Of a stretch of 64,000 nt of DNA, positions 17,524-26,273 are shown one piece after another; within the stretch, counting starts at the first letter, position 1, and every line of letters begins with the position of its first letter. The notes beneath the pieces are model-generated. The model had not been told where the DNA came from. It worked only from the letters and a program-made list of their open reading frames with translations, and ran no database searches. Source of the stretch: Fibrobacter succinogenes (GTDB taxonomy: Bacteria; Fibrobacterota; Fibrobacteria; Fibrobacterales; Fibrobacteraceae); NCBI GenBank assembly GCA_902791475.1, contig CADAWC010000014.1:1-64000 (forward strand), read 5' to 3'. The position numbers and the translations under genes were made by a program.

Positions 17524-19044
17524 ATGTCCGTTGCAATGCAAGATGTGATGAAACAGTCCGGGGTGGCGTTTGGTACGAGTGGTGCCCGCGGTCTCGTGAG
17601 CGCTATGACCGACCGTGTGTGCTATGTGTATGCACGTTCTTTTATCAAGTACTGCGAAGCGTCTTACAAGTGCGAACACACGATTGCGATTGCGGGTGAC
17701 TTGCGTCCGAGTACGGAACGCATCTTGAAGTCGCTCGTGCAGGCTGGCGCCGATGCAAACTGGAAGGTGATTTACTGCGGCCGCATCCCGAGCCCGGCGA
17801 TTGCCATGTACGGCATCGACAAGCATTTGCCGACCATCATGGTGACGGGTAGCCACATCCCGGCAGACCGCAACGGTATCAAGTTCAACCATCCGAATGG
17901 CGAAATCACGAAGGCCGATGAACAGGGAATCGTGTCGCAGTCGGTCGATTTTGACGAAGCGCTTTTCGGTGCGGATGGCATGTTGAAGAATGCGCCGGAA
18001 CTCCCGGCGGTCGAGGCGGAAGCCGAAGAAAATTATTGCAAGCGTTACCCGGACTTTTTCGGTAGCGATGCTTTGCATGGCCTCACGATTGGCGTTTACC
18101 AGCATTCTGCTGTAGGCCGCGACATTGTGGTGAAGGTTCTCGAAAGCCTCGGTGCAACGGTCAAGCCGTTTGGCCGTAGCGATGTGTTTGTGCCGGTCGA
18201 TACCGAAGCTATCCGCAAGGAAGACGAAGAGCTTGCCCGTGAGTTTACGCACAAGGATTACGTGGATGCCGTGTTCAGCACGGATGGCGATTCTGACCGT
18301 CCGCTTTTGGCTGATGACGTGGGCATGTGGCTCCGTGGCGACGTGCTTGGCATTTTGGCCGCACAGTCTCTTGGCATCAAGCGCATTGCGACTCCGGTGA
18401 GCTGCAACACTTCGCTTGAAAAGTCTGGCAGTTTTGAAAAGATTTGCCGCACGCGTATCGGTAGCCCGTACGTGATTGCTGGCATGGAAAGCCTGGTCGA
18501 TGCAAACGACAAGAGCCTCACGGTTGCAGGTTACGAAGCCAACGGCGGCTTTTTGCTCGAAACGGATTTGACGCTCGATGGCCGCACGCTCAAGGCTCTC
18601 CCGACGCGTGACGCTCTCCTCCCGATGATTGCCGTGATGGTGATGGTCCGCAAGGAACGCATGTGCGTTGTGGATTTGCTCCGCAAGTTGCCCAAGCGCT
18701 TTACCGTGAGCGACCGCCTCAAGGAATTCCCGACCGAAAAGTCGAAAGCAAAGCTCGCTGAAATCCGCGAAAAGAATCTCGGCGAAAAGCTATTCGGCGC
18801 TCTCGCTGCAAAGCCCTCGAAGTTTGCAAAGAACGGTTCTGCGCCGAAAGCGTTCCAGGGCAAGATGGTTTCTTTGAACGAGGTCGATGGTTACCGCATG
18901 GAATTTGATTCCGGCGACATCATCCACTTGCGCCCGAGCGGAAACGCTCCGGAATTCCGCTGCTACGTGGAAACGGAAGGCAAGGAACGCAGTGCAGAAC
19001 TCCTCGCGGACTGCCTCAAGATTATGGAAGGTTGGCGCGTTTAG
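17524..19044 (+). CDS. phosphohexomutase (phosphomannomutase/phosphoglucomutase family)
   Basis: This enzyme moves the phosphate between C6 and C1 of a hexose, supplying sugar nucleotides for polysaccharide synthesis. The 506-aa chain shows the N-terminal FGTSGARG, the phosphoserine loop TGSHIPADRNGIKF (Ser110), the metal loop TDGDSDRP, the sugar-specificity loop GYEANGGFLLETDL and the phosphate-binding RPSGNAPEFR. The serine loop has HIPAD instead of the usual HNPxx, as in a phosphomannomutase-like subgroup; the exact sugar cannot be fixed. AGAGG lies 9 nt before the ATG. Confidence 0.9.
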   Translation: MSVAMQDVMKQSGVAFGTSGARGLVSAMTDRVCYVYARSFIKYCEASYKCEHTIAIAGDLRPSTERILKSLVQAGADANWKVIYCGRIPSPAIAMYGIDKHLPTIMVTGSHIPADRNGIKFNHPNGEITKADEQGIVSQSVDFDEALFGADGMLKNAPELPAVEAEAEENYCKRYPDFFGSDALHGLTIGVYQHSAVGRDIVVKVLESLGATVKPFGRSDVFVPVDTEAIRKEDEELAREFTHKDYVDAVFSTDGDSDRPLLADDVGMWLRGDVLGILAAQSLGIKRIATPVSCNTSLEKSGSFEKICRTRIGSPYVIAGMESLVDANDKSLTVAGYEANGGFLLETDLTLDGRTLKALPTRDALLPMIAVMVMVRKERMCVVDLLRKLPKRFTVSDRLKEFPTEKSKAKLAEIREKNLGEKLFGALAAKPSKFAKNGSAPKAFQGKMVSLNEVDGYRMEFDSGDIIHLRPSGNAPEFRCYVETEGKERSAELLADCLKIMEGWRV

Positions 19045-19056
19045 TGCCTGCGGCAC

Positions 19057-19141
19057 AGTTCCAAGTTCTAAGTTACTAGTTACTAGGATTCTTGATATGA
19101 AATTTTCTAGTAACTATTAACTAGTATCTAGTAACTAAGCT
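19057..19141. repeat. two opposed heptad arrays that can form a hairpin
   Basis: The first block reads AGTTCCA, AGTTCTA, AGTTACT, AGTTACT (19057-19084). The second reads CTAGTAA, CTATTAA, CTAGTAT, CTAGTAA, CTAAGCT (19107-19141). The second is roughly the reverse complement of the first, so the transcript could fold on itself. It fills the gap between two same-direction genes and may act as a terminator-like or boundary structure; there is no T-run. Confidence 0.7.
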
Positions 19142-19165
19142 CTATCGGTTGCCTCCTATTTTTTG

Positions 19166-19171
19166 TATCTT
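19166..19171 (+). promoter_or_regulatory. candidate -10 of a leaderless promoter for the PorV-like gene
   Basis: TATCTT inside TTTTTTGTATCTT, ending 9 nt before the ATG at 19181; no ribosome-binding site is present between. Confidence 0.5.
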
Positions 19172-19180
19172 ATTAATCGT

Positions 19181-20095
19181 ATGTTCAAAAAGCTTATTTC
19201 GTTTGCACTGACTGTTGGTTCCCTCGCGTTTGCAGGGGAGTATTGGCATTTGGACCCGGGCGGTGTGACGATGAAGTTCCTTGCGATGCAGGTTTCGCCG
19301 CGTGCGGCTGCGCTCTCGGGTGCAGGCGTTGCTGATCCCGGTCGCGTGTCCGAAATTTCGCGCAATCCACTTGCGATGAGCGTTGCAAACGAAGCGGAAT
19401 TTGGACTCAGTCAGGTGATTTTTGGCGAGGGTGGTGCCGATAACTTTGTTTCGGCATACTACGGACTCCCGATTGGCGAAAAATACACGCTAGGGCTTGC
19501 GGTTGACTTTTTGGGTTACGATGATATTGAAGGTCGCGACGAGGACGGTCTCAAGACTTCGAAATATGGCTCTTACGCCTGGTCGCTTTTAGCCGGTTTC
19601 GGTAGCCGTTCCAAGATTTTCAACTGGGCGGCTTCGGCACGTTTTGCGACGCAGACGATTGATGATGAAACTGGATTTCTGTTCTCGGTCGATGCGGGTG
19701 GCTCTTTCCGCGTGAATGAGTATTTATCATTCGGTGCGAACTTCACGAATCTCGGTTTTGCAAGCAAGTATGAATCTGAGAAAGAAGCGGCTCCGCTTGC
19801 ACTCCAGGCGGGCGTGACGGGATTCATCCCGATTCTTGACCGCTGGATGGTGCATTTGTCTGTAGATGCGTACCGCCGTGCCGATACAAAGGCTCAGGTC
19901 TTGATTGGCGGCGAAGTGGTCTACTTCGACATGCTTTCGTTCCGCATGGGCTATGCAATCCGCCCGGATACCGAAGATGCAGTTAGTGGCGGTCTCGGTG
20001 TGACGTTTGGCATGATCGTGTTTGACTACGCTTATAGCCCGCGCCCGGCGTTTGAAGGCGGCAACCATTACATCGCCGTCGGCGTGAAGTTCTAA
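19181..20095 (+). CDS. PorV/PorQ-family outer-membrane protein
   Basis: In Bacteroidota, PorV/PorQ proteins are outer-membrane barrels that work with the type IX secretion system. Here the 304-aa product has a signal peptide (MFKKLISFALTVGSLAFA) and the family-typical start FLAMQVSPRAAALSGAGVAD, followed by RNPLAMS and about 14 amphipathic strands ending in HYIAVGVKF. An in-frame TTG at 19163 was rejected because it lies within the -10 element; ATG 19181 gives the signal peptide directly. No other T9SS genes are in the window. Confidence 0.8.
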   Translation: MFKKLISFALTVGSLAFAGEYWHLDPGGVTMKFLAMQVSPRAAALSGAGVADPGRVSEISRNPLAMSVANEAEFGLSQVIFGEGGADNFVSAYYGLPIGEKYTLGLAVDFLGYDDIEGRDEDGLKTSKYGSYAWSLLAGFGSRSKIFNWAASARFATQTIDDETGFLFSVDAGGSFRVNEYLSFGANFTNLGFASKYESEKEAAPLALQAGVTGFIPILDRWMVHLSVDAYRRADTKAQVLIGGEVVYFDMLSFRMGYAIRPDTEDAVSGGLGVTFGMIVFDYAYSPRPAFEGGNHYIAVGVKF

Positions 20096-20121
20096 TTCTT
20101 TCCCGTTCTGATTAGGCTTGC

Positions 20122-21066
20122 TCAAGCTTCAATCGGGCGGTTCAATTTTTCGCACGAGTTCCATTCGCGGAGCTCGTGCTTTTTTATTTGGTAGCACAGG
20201 CATCCGCGGCTGATTTTGAGCGCTTTGGCGGCTCTGCTTTTATTCCCATTGTGTTCGTATAGCGCTTTTTGAATAAATTGCCAATTCGGTGCCGAGGCTC
20301 GTGTGTTGCAGTACGTGTAGTGTTCATCGATATCGTTTATCGTCTGGTGCGAAAATTCTTCGGAGAGGATTTCTTCAAGCGATATTTCGTGTTGCCTTAA
20401 TAGTGCGTAGCGCTGGAGGACGTTTTTCAGCTGGCGGATATTGCCCGGCCAATCGTATCTGGAAAGCGCCCTGATTTCCCATTTGCGGAGCAGGAGTTGA
20501 ACGGCAAAAGTCCTTGCTGTGATATCGTTCCAAATGGCTGTGGCGATGTCGGCGAAGTCGTCCCGGTTGCGGAGCGGCGGGATCACGATGGGGAAGGCGT
20601 TCAGCCTGAAGAACAGGTCCTTGCGGAAGTTCCCGCTGTGGATTTCGTTTTGCAAGTTGCGGTTTGTGGCGCATATAAGCCTGAAGTCGACCGGTTCGTT
20701 TTGCGTGGCGCCGAGCGGGAGCACGGAATGTTCCTGCAAGATGCGTAAAAGCTTGCTCTGCATGTCGAATGGCATTTCGCCGATTTCGTCGAGGAATAGC
20801 GTGCCGCCGTTTGCCGCCTGCACAATGCCTTGGTGATCGCTTGCGGCTCCGGTGTAAGAGCCTTTTTTGGCGCCTTCTAGAAGGCTCTCGGCGAGGTTAC
20901 GTGCAATGGCTCCGCAGTTGAGTGCTACGAATGGCCCCTCGCTTCGTGGGCTGTGTTCATGGATAAACCTAGCGGCGATTTCCTTGCCGACTCCCGATTC
21001 TCCCTGCAACAGTACGGGAATGTTCGATTTGGCGGCGATAAGCATCAATTGTTCGTGTTTTTTCAT
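20122..21066 (-). CDS. sigma-54-dependent transcriptional activator lacking a sensory domain
   Basis: A 314-aa bacterial enhancer-binding protein made of only the AAA+ domain and a C-terminal Fis-type helix-turn-helix (NKSRAAKALKISRGCLCYQI). Walker A is GESGVGKE (22-29) and Walker B GGTLFLDEIGEMP. The sigma-54 contact loop reads GSYTGA (69-74) instead of GAFTGA. The product begins almost at the AAA+ domain, shorter at the N-terminus than PspF, so control probably comes from a partner or expression level. Its targets are unknown. It is convergent with the PorV-like gene, 26 nt apart. Confidence 0.88.
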   Translation of the reverse strand: MKKHEQLMLIAAKSNIPVLLQGESGVGKEIAARFIHEHSPRSEGPFVALNCGAIARNLAESLLEGAKKGSYTGAASDHQGIVQAANGGTLFLDEIGEMPFDMQSKLLRILQEHSVLPLGATQNEPVDFRLICATNRNLQNEIHSGNFRKDLFFRLNAFPIVIPPLRNRDDFADIATAIWNDITARTFAVQLLLRKWEIRALSRYDWPGNIRQLKNVLQRYALLRQHEISLEEILSEEFSHQTINDIDEHYTYCNTRASAPNWQFIQKALYEHNGNKSRAAKALKISRGCLCYQIKKHELREWNSCEKLNRPIEA

Positions 21067-21146
21067 AGACCTTCAAAGTTTTATTTGAGGTGGCTCTACT
21101 ATATAACACGCTTTTTTTCGCCAAATTGTTCGGTAAAATTTTGTTT

Positions 21147-21170
21147 AAATAAAAGGCCCCTTATGGGGCC
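21147..21170 (-). terminator. intrinsic terminator for the lipoprotein gene (minus strand)
   Basis: GGCCCC / GGGGCC hairpin with a 4-nt loop; on the minus strand it is followed by TTTTATTT. It lies 74 nt past the stop of the lipoprotein gene and 80 nt before the start of the sigma-54 activator gene. Confidence 0.75.
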
Positions 21171-21243
21171 ATTGTAATTAATTTTCGATGAACATCAGCG
21201 ACTTTTGGATGAGATGTTCCACGTGAGCATTGTAATCGGCCTT

Positions 21244-22278
21244 TTATGGATTTGCTTTTTTAACAAGGCTTGGGGCGGGAACATTCGTGATGGGTAATGC
21301 GATGCCGCTGAGGCATTCCTGGAACTTTTCGTGGTCGGTGTTTTTGTACCTCGAAACGTAGAAGAGCTTGTTGCCATCTTCGTCTTCGTCATCATAGACC
21401 GTAAAATATTCAAGATTTTCTGTTTTGCAGAGGTTTTCGTCTACCGTCTTGTAGATGGCGTAACTGCTGCAGGTGGTGGTGCCGTCGGTCACTTCGAGTT
21501 TTACTTCTCGGTTGGTGCGTCCGGTGTAGTGGAGGGTTGTTTCTGCTTTCTTGACGGTTACGGTGTATGTCTTGTCACCAATTTTGAAGGTTTGGTTTGT
21601 CTTGGTGCCTTCGATAATTTGAACCCCATTTTGTTCAATGCTTCTCGCAATGCTGCTGGCTTGGTCTTTGTTGTCCATGACATAGATGACATCGTCCATG
21701 TGGCTTCGGCGGGCGAGATAACCATACAATTCCACCATAAAGCTGGATTCCATGTAGCCTCTTTCCTGTTCATCGGCAACGTAAAGATCCATGTGGTATT
21801 CGACCTGGATTGTCACTTTTCCTGGAGAGTAAGTGTAGGTTCGAGTCTCGTAACGGGTGTTTGTGGAACGTTCTTGTTCGCCTGTTTTTCGATTGCGTCC
21901 AATGCCGGTATAGACCCAGCTCCCGTAAATGTTACCTGCTGTGCCACCCACGTACAGTTTGCCGTAGTTGTCGGCTCCACCTTCGTAATAATCGTAGAGG
22001 ACTAGCGTATCGCCGATGAATTCGTACTGGGAAGAATCCGTTACGGCGTCTTTTTGTAGAGTCTTCCAAATCAAATTTTCGTTTTCTAGATCGCAGCGGT
22101 TGCCGTGAACGTTATTGAATGTTGTTACCAGCAGGTGTTGCGATTCATCGACGTAAAGGATTCCTGTTCGTGATAATGGGTCGTCGTTGGAAACGCTATT
22201 GGCGCTTGTCGGATTGTCGTCGCTGCAGGCGGCGATGAGGAATACGAATGCCACCGCCGTAAGCAAGGTGTACTTCAT
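21244..22278 (-). CDS. lipoprotein of unknown function
   Basis: A 344-aa protein with a lipoprotein signal peptide ending in the lipobox LIAAC (MKYTLLTAVAFVFLIAAC) and a Ser/Asn-rich linker. The mature part is beta-rich with several Cys and Tyr residues and contains no family I recognise. AGGAG precedes the ATG with good spacing. The protein is likely anchored in the outer membrane facing outward or into the periplasm. Confidence 0.8.
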   Translation of the reverse strand: MKYTLLTAVAFVFLIAACSDDNPTSANSVSNDDPLSRTGILYVDESQHLLVTTFNNVHGNRCDLENENLIWKTLQKDAVTDSSQYEFIGDTLVLYDYYEGGADNYGKLYVGGTAGNIYGSWVYTGIGRNRKTGEQERSTNTRYETRTYTYSPGKVTIQVEYHMDLYVADEQERGYMESSFMVELYGYLARRSHMDDVIYVMDNKDQASSIARSIEQNGVQIIEGTKTNQTFKIGDKTYTVTVKKAETTLHYTGRTNREVKLEVTDGTTTCSSYAIYKTVDENLCKTENLEYFTVYDDEDEDGNKLFYVSRYKNTDHEKFQECLSGIALPITNVPAPSLVKKANP

Positions 22279-22329
22279 GATTTTCTCCTTTTTTTCTTAA
22301 CACAATTCTTTGTGGGATTGAATATAGCA

Positions 22330-22530
22330 AATAGGTTTTTTTTAGATGTTGTTTGCCCCCTAGCCAGTCGCATTTTAAATTTCTATTATTGCCCCCGCAA
22401 CGGTAAAACACCGTCGCAGACATAGACACAATAACCAAGTGGCTGGCCAGATGGGTAGGCTTGGGCACGACAATCGCGAGGAAAGTGGTTGCGCTCGAAG
22501 CCGAGAGGTTTGGTGGCCCAAAGGAATAAC
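22330..22530 (+). other. 200-nt leader upstream of aspartate kinase, possibly structured
   Basis: The gap before lysC is GC-richer than other gaps and contains hairpin-capable segments: ACGGT/ACCGT around 22397-22412 and CCAAG/CTTGG around 22434-22463 enclosing the palindrome CTGGCCAG. A structured regulatory leader is possible because aspartate kinases are often controlled by amino-acid-sensing RNAs, but I do not recognise the lysine riboswitch consensus or any other class. Confidence 0.3.
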
Positions 22531-23850
22531 ATGTCCAGAATCGTATGTAAGTTCGGTGGCTCCTCTGTCGCCGACGCAGGTCAGTTCAAAAAAATCAAGG
22601 CCATTGTCGAAAGCGACAAGAACCGCAAAGTCATCGTCGTTTCTGCTCCGGGCAAGCGTAATCCGAAAGAAACCAAACTGACCGACCTCCTCTACAGCAC
22701 CTATGATCTCGCCTCCAAGGGCCTCGATTTCTCCACGCCGTGGAACCTCATCCGCCAGCGCTATGATGAAATCTGCAAGGACCTCGGTCTTGAAGACAAG
22801 CTTACCGAAGACCTCGACAGTCTCGAAGACAAGCTCAAGAACCATCCGGAATCCGTGAGCACAGACTTCCTCGTGAGCCGTGGCGAATTCCTCTGCGCAC
22901 GCCTCATGGCAAAGTATCTCGGTGCAAACTTCGTCGATAGCTACCCGCTCATCACTTTTGATGACAAGTACCGCATTGCTCCGAAGACTTACGAAGAAAT
23001 TGCAAAGGCTCTCGGCGACGAAAATCAGTTGTACGTATTGCCGGGCTTCTATGGCTCTAACCTCCGTGGCGAAGTGAAGACCTTCAGCCGTGGCGGTTCC
23101 GACATCACGGGCGCTATCCTTGCGAACGGCATTGACGCTGCCAAGTACGAGAACTGGACCGACGTTTCGGGCATGCTCATGGCTGACCCGCGCATCGTTG
23201 AAAATCCGCTCCCGATCGAATACGTGAGCTACCGCGAAATCCGCGAACTCGCTTACTCCGGTGCAAGCGTGCTCCACGACGAATCCATCGCTCCGTGCCG
23301 CGCCAAGAAGATTCCTATCAACATCCGCAACACGAACCGCCCGGAAGACGCAGGCACTATCATTGGCCCGACTCCGGAAAATGCAAAGCTCCCGATTACG
23401 GGTGTTGCAGGCCGCAAGGGCTTCTCGATGATCTACATCGAAAAGTCCATGATGAACAAGGAAGTTGGCTTTGGCCGCCGCGTGCTCGCCGTGCTCGAAA
23501 GCGAAGGACTTTCCTACGAACTCTGCCCGAGCGCAATTGACTCCATGAGCATCGTCGTGGATTCCAAGGCTCTCGACGCCGTGCAGGACGTTGTCCTCGA
23601 AGACATCACGCAGCAGATGCGTCCGGACCGTATCAAGATTTTCCCGGGCATCGCTCTTATCGCTACCGTGGGTCACGGCATGACGAACAAGATCGGTGTC
23701 GCTGCAAAGCTCTTTACGGCTCTCGCTGAAAACAAGGTGAACGTCCGCATTATTGACCAGGGTTCTTCCCAGATCAACATCATCACTGGTGTTGACGAAG
23801 CCGATACTGAAAAGGCTATCAAGGCCATCTACGCCGCCTTCGTGAAGTAA
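22531..23850 (+). CDS. lysC: aspartate kinase
   Basis: Phosphorylates aspartate at the entry to Lys, Thr, Met and diaminopimelate synthesis. The 439-aa product starts MSRIVCKFGGSSVADAGQFK with the kinase motif KFGGSSV (7-13), has SRGGSDITGA and the C-terminal tandem ACT domains (VAGRKGFSMIYIEKSMM; ALIATVGHGMTNKIGVAAKL; NIITGVDEADTEKAIKAIY). Length and ACT arrangement resemble the monofunctional LysC/AKIII type. ATG 22531 is chosen over an in-frame upstream ATG at 22489 because AAGGA at 22521 has correct spacing and homology starts here. Confidence 0.95.
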   Translation: MSRIVCKFGGSSVADAGQFKKIKAIVESDKNRKVIVVSAPGKRNPKETKLTDLLYSTYDLASKGLDFSTPWNLIRQRYDEICKDLGLEDKLTEDLDSLEDKLKNHPESVSTDFLVSRGEFLCARLMAKYLGANFVDSYPLITFDDKYRIAPKTYEEIAKALGDENQLYVLPGFYGSNLRGEVKTFSRGGSDITGAILANGIDAAKYENWTDVSGMLMADPRIVENPLPIEYVSYREIRELAYSGASVLHDESIAPCRAKKIPINIRNTNRPEDAGTIIGPTPENAKLPITGVAGRKGFSMIYIEKSMMNKEVGFGRRVLAVLESEGLSYELCPSAIDSMSIVVDSKALDAVQDVVLEDITQQMRPDRIKIFPGIALIATVGHGMTNKIGVAAKLFTALAENKVNVRIIDQGSSQINIITGVDEADTEKAIKAIYAAFVK

Positions 23851-23890
23851 AAAATGGCGGGGCACGCCCCGCTTAATATAACGCGCGATT

Positions 23891-23917
23891 GTCATTCCCG
23901 CCACTGAGTGGGCACCT
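23891..23917. repeat. palindromic intergenic element, GTCATTCCCGC family
   Basis: GTCATTCCCGCCACT followed by GAGTGGGCACCTCC, an imperfect copy of the element at 59220. It lies between lysC and its T-rich terminator. Confidence 0.6.
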
Positions 23918-23930
23918 CCTTACGCGATTT

Positions 23931-23970
23931 AAAAAAGACGACTCGGAATAAAATTCGGGTCGTTTTTTTT
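23931..23970 (+). terminator. intrinsic terminator downstream of lysC
   Basis: A-run, ACGACTCG / CGGGTCGT stem with one wobble pair, 10-nt loop, then eight T. A GC-rich palindrome without a T-run (GCGGGG / CCCCGC) lies closer to the stop at about 23857. Confidence 0.8.
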
Positions 23971-24121
23971 GTGTACCGTATATAATATGCCATGATTTAT
24001 CTTCGTTAGTGAAAATATGTGGAGTATTTTGTATTTTTGTATGTTATACAATGCTTTTAAAGCAATATCTTTTTTTATTGAATTTGAAAAGGTATATTTT
24101 AGATGAAAGGAGCATGTTATT

Positions 24122-25450
24122 ATGGAAATAATAGTTGAAAATTTCGGAAAGATTAAATCTGCTAGGATAAATCTAGAAGATTATACCATATTTATTGGTA
24201 ATAATAATAGTGGTAAAACATACTTGATGCAATTAATTTATGGATTGCTTATAGAATTAAAAAATATTTATGGAGCAAAAAATACCCTTTTTAAGTCTCT
24301 TCCTTTTAGGGCGGATTCTACAAATGTAAAAAAGATTGTTGATTGCGTTAATGAATGGCTGAAGAAAAATAAAAATGAAATAGTGAAGACAATTTTTAGT
24401 GAATCACTGGAAATTGGAAAAATAGAAATACAGATAGATCCATATAAATATGAAAGTTATTGTTCTGAATTGAAAATTCTTGAAAAAAAAGAAATAGATG
24501 AGAATGTTTTCTCTTTTAAAGAAGAATATAAAGAATCAAAAGGTCCCTTTCTATGTTTGGTTAATAGAGAGGGTGAAATAATCATATTAGATGATGATTT
24601 TTCTATGCGCAGAGATAAACCTCGAGCATGGGATTTCTTTATAAGTTGTGTGATGGATGATCTTTTGTCCACAGAATTGGGCTCGGATTGTCTGTACCTG
24701 CCTGCATCTCGTTCTGGATTAAATCTTGTGTATAAAGAGATTTTAGCAGGACAAGCTTCGTATAGATTTTCTGAAATGGATCTCAGAAATAGGATGAATC
24801 CTCAGAAACTAGGACTTACTCGGCCGGTTTTTGATTATATGCTTTTCTTGCAAAAGTATCGGTTCGATTCTGATGCATCAATGAGTAACAGAAGTGAGAT
24901 TGATTTTATTAATAAAAAAATAATAAAAGGTGAAATTTCTAATAAGGGAAATGGAATCCGTTATAAAACAGATACTGGTAAAGATCTTCCATTGCATTTA
25001 TCATCTTCTATGGTGAATGAATTGTCTCCTATAATTCATCTTTTAACGTCTTCAAATGATGTGGGTTTTGTTTTTTATGATGAGGTGGAAACCTGCCAGC
25101 ATCCGACAACTCAGTTACTTTTGGCTAGATTGTTAAATCGATTAGTAAATGTTGGATACAAACTAATTATTAGTACCCATAGTGATACTATGGCTGCTGC
25201 AATAAATAATATATTGTATTTGTCTAGAATGAAAAATGAAAAGAAAGTGATGAAATCTAGACATTATGAATCATCTGATTTGTTGAAAAATCGAAACTTC
25301 CACGCGTATCAGTTTGTTTCGAAAAATGGTTTAACCAAAGTTGAAGAAGTCCCTTGGCAAGGGGGGGTTGGCTTAGGATTTGATTTTACATTGTTTAATA
25401 AATCAAATGAAATTTTAGTTGATGATTACAATGCGATGCGTGAGGTGTAA
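24122..25450 (+). CDS. AAA_21-type ATPase, putative defence ATPase
   Basis: A 442-aa SMC/ABC-like ATPase of the kind found in OLD, PARIS and Septu systems. Walker A is GNNNSGKT (26-33), a signature-like LSSSMVNE precedes Walker B FVFYDEVE, and the H-loop reads IISTHSDT. No TOPRIM or nuclease domain follows, so any cleavage must come from the partner, whose gene begins at the next base after the stop. The gene is strongly AT-rich (long A/T runs throughout) unlike lysC before it, which suggests horizontal acquisition. GGAG lies 11-12 nt before the ATG. The system type is not assigned. Confidence 0.8.
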   Translation: MEIIVENFGKIKSARINLEDYTIFIGNNNSGKTYLMQLIYGLLIELKNIYGAKNTLFKSLPFRADSTNVKKIVDCVNEWLKKNKNEIVKTIFSESLEIGKIEIQIDPYKYESYCSELKILEKKEIDENVFSFKEEYKESKGPFLCLVNREGEIIILDDDFSMRRDKPRAWDFFISCVMDDLLSTELGSDCLYLPASRSGLNLVYKEILAGQASYRFSEMDLRNRMNPQKLGLTRPVFDYMLFLQKYRFDSDASMSNRSEIDFINKKIIKGEISNKGNGIRYKTDTGKDLPLHLSSSMVNELSPIIHLLTSSNDVGFVFYDEVETCQHPTTQLLLARLLNRLVNVGYKLIISTHSDTMAAAINNILYLSRMKNEKKVMKSRHYESSDLLKNRNFHAYQFVSKNGLTKVEEVPWQGGVGLGFDFTLFNKSNEILVDDYNAMREV

Positions 25451-26161
25451 ATGCCGTCATTGAATTATCCTCAATTAAAAAATAAAGATAAGGATGATCG
25501 TTTTTTTATTATAAAAAATGGTTGTGGATATCTTTTAACCAAGGACGATAATGATAAAAATTTGAAAATATATGAAGAGAAGGAAAATGAAACGGTTTAT
25601 ATTGAAAAAATTTTAAAAGAAAATGACTATAGCCTTGTTGGTCATGAGCTAAAGCCGTCTTTTTTAGGAAATGACGCAAAACGAGCCGATTTCTTTTTTA
25701 TTTTTTTTCAACCGAAAACAAAGCATGCTTTTGTTTATATATATGAAATAAAAAAATCAATAGGCAATAGCGATACCATTATATTAGATATGTTATTGCA
25801 ATGCTCAGCGTCAATGAAATTTGCAGAATTTCTTGTTGAATCTCAGGAAATATATTGCAATTTGAGCAAAAATATTGGTGTTTTTACAGAAAATTTGAAT
25901 AAAAATGCGTTAGACAATTTAGTAGCGATGAAAGAGCGGCAAATAAAAAAGACCGTTTCTGGTTTTTTAGGAAAAAAACAGAGTGCTCAAGGATGTATTT
26001 CTAAAGAAAAGTTAAATATTCTAAAGAATTTTATTGCTGAAAAAGTTGTGATAAATGGAGAAACTATGAAATTTGATTTTCGAGAGATGTCAAAAAATTC
26101 ACATTCCTATTCTGTGAAAATTGAAAATGGTGTGATGAAAAAGAGAGTTCCTTCTTTTTAA
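25451..26161 (+). CDS. putative PD-(D/E)XK nuclease partner of the AAA ATPase
   Basis: A 236-aa product not assigned to a named family. Residues Asp80 (KRADFFFIFF) and Glu99-Ile-Lys101 (FVYIYEIKKS) are spaced like the D-x18-ExK core of PD-(D/E)XK nucleases, each on a predicted beta strand, followed by a helix with Gln117 (ILDMLLQCSASMKF). The start codon immediately abuts the ATPase stop, a strict two-gene operon, and both genes share the same AT-rich composition. Inference: ATPase-sensor plus nuclease-effector. The nuclease assignment comes only from this motif pattern. Confidence 0.5.
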   Translation: MPSLNYPQLKNKDKDDRFFIIKNGCGYLLTKDDNDKNLKIYEEKENETVYIEKILKENDYSLVGHELKPSFLGNDAKRADFFFIFFQPKTKHAFVYIYEIKKSIGNSDTIILDMLLQCSASMKFAEFLVESQEIYCNLSKNIGVFTENLNKNALDNLVAMKERQIKKTVSGFLGKKQSAQGCISKEKLNILKNFIAEKVVINGETMKFDFREMSKNSHSYSVKIENGVMKKRVPSF

Positions 26162-26273
26162 GATGTTTTTTTTTGATTACTATGCTGAATTAAAGGATTC
26201 TGTATAAAGATATATTTTTCTGTGTTTTTATGATATTTCTTATTTGAGTCCTTTTTTAGAACGAGGTCATCAA

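Noticed and set aside
22330..22530. Lysine riboswitch or RNase P RNA upstream of lysC
   Set aside because: A GAGGAAAGT string resembles part of RNase P RNA, but the rest of the conserved core is absent, and the lysine riboswitch consensus does not fit.
22375..23904. 509-codon minus-strand frame opposite lysC
   Set aside because: Antisense to aspartate kinase; no domain or ribosome-binding site.
24122..26161. PARIS, Septu or Gabija assignment for the ATPase pair
   Set aside because: The partner shows no TOPRIM/DUF4435, HNH or UvrD-helicase features; only the generic ATPase is shared.
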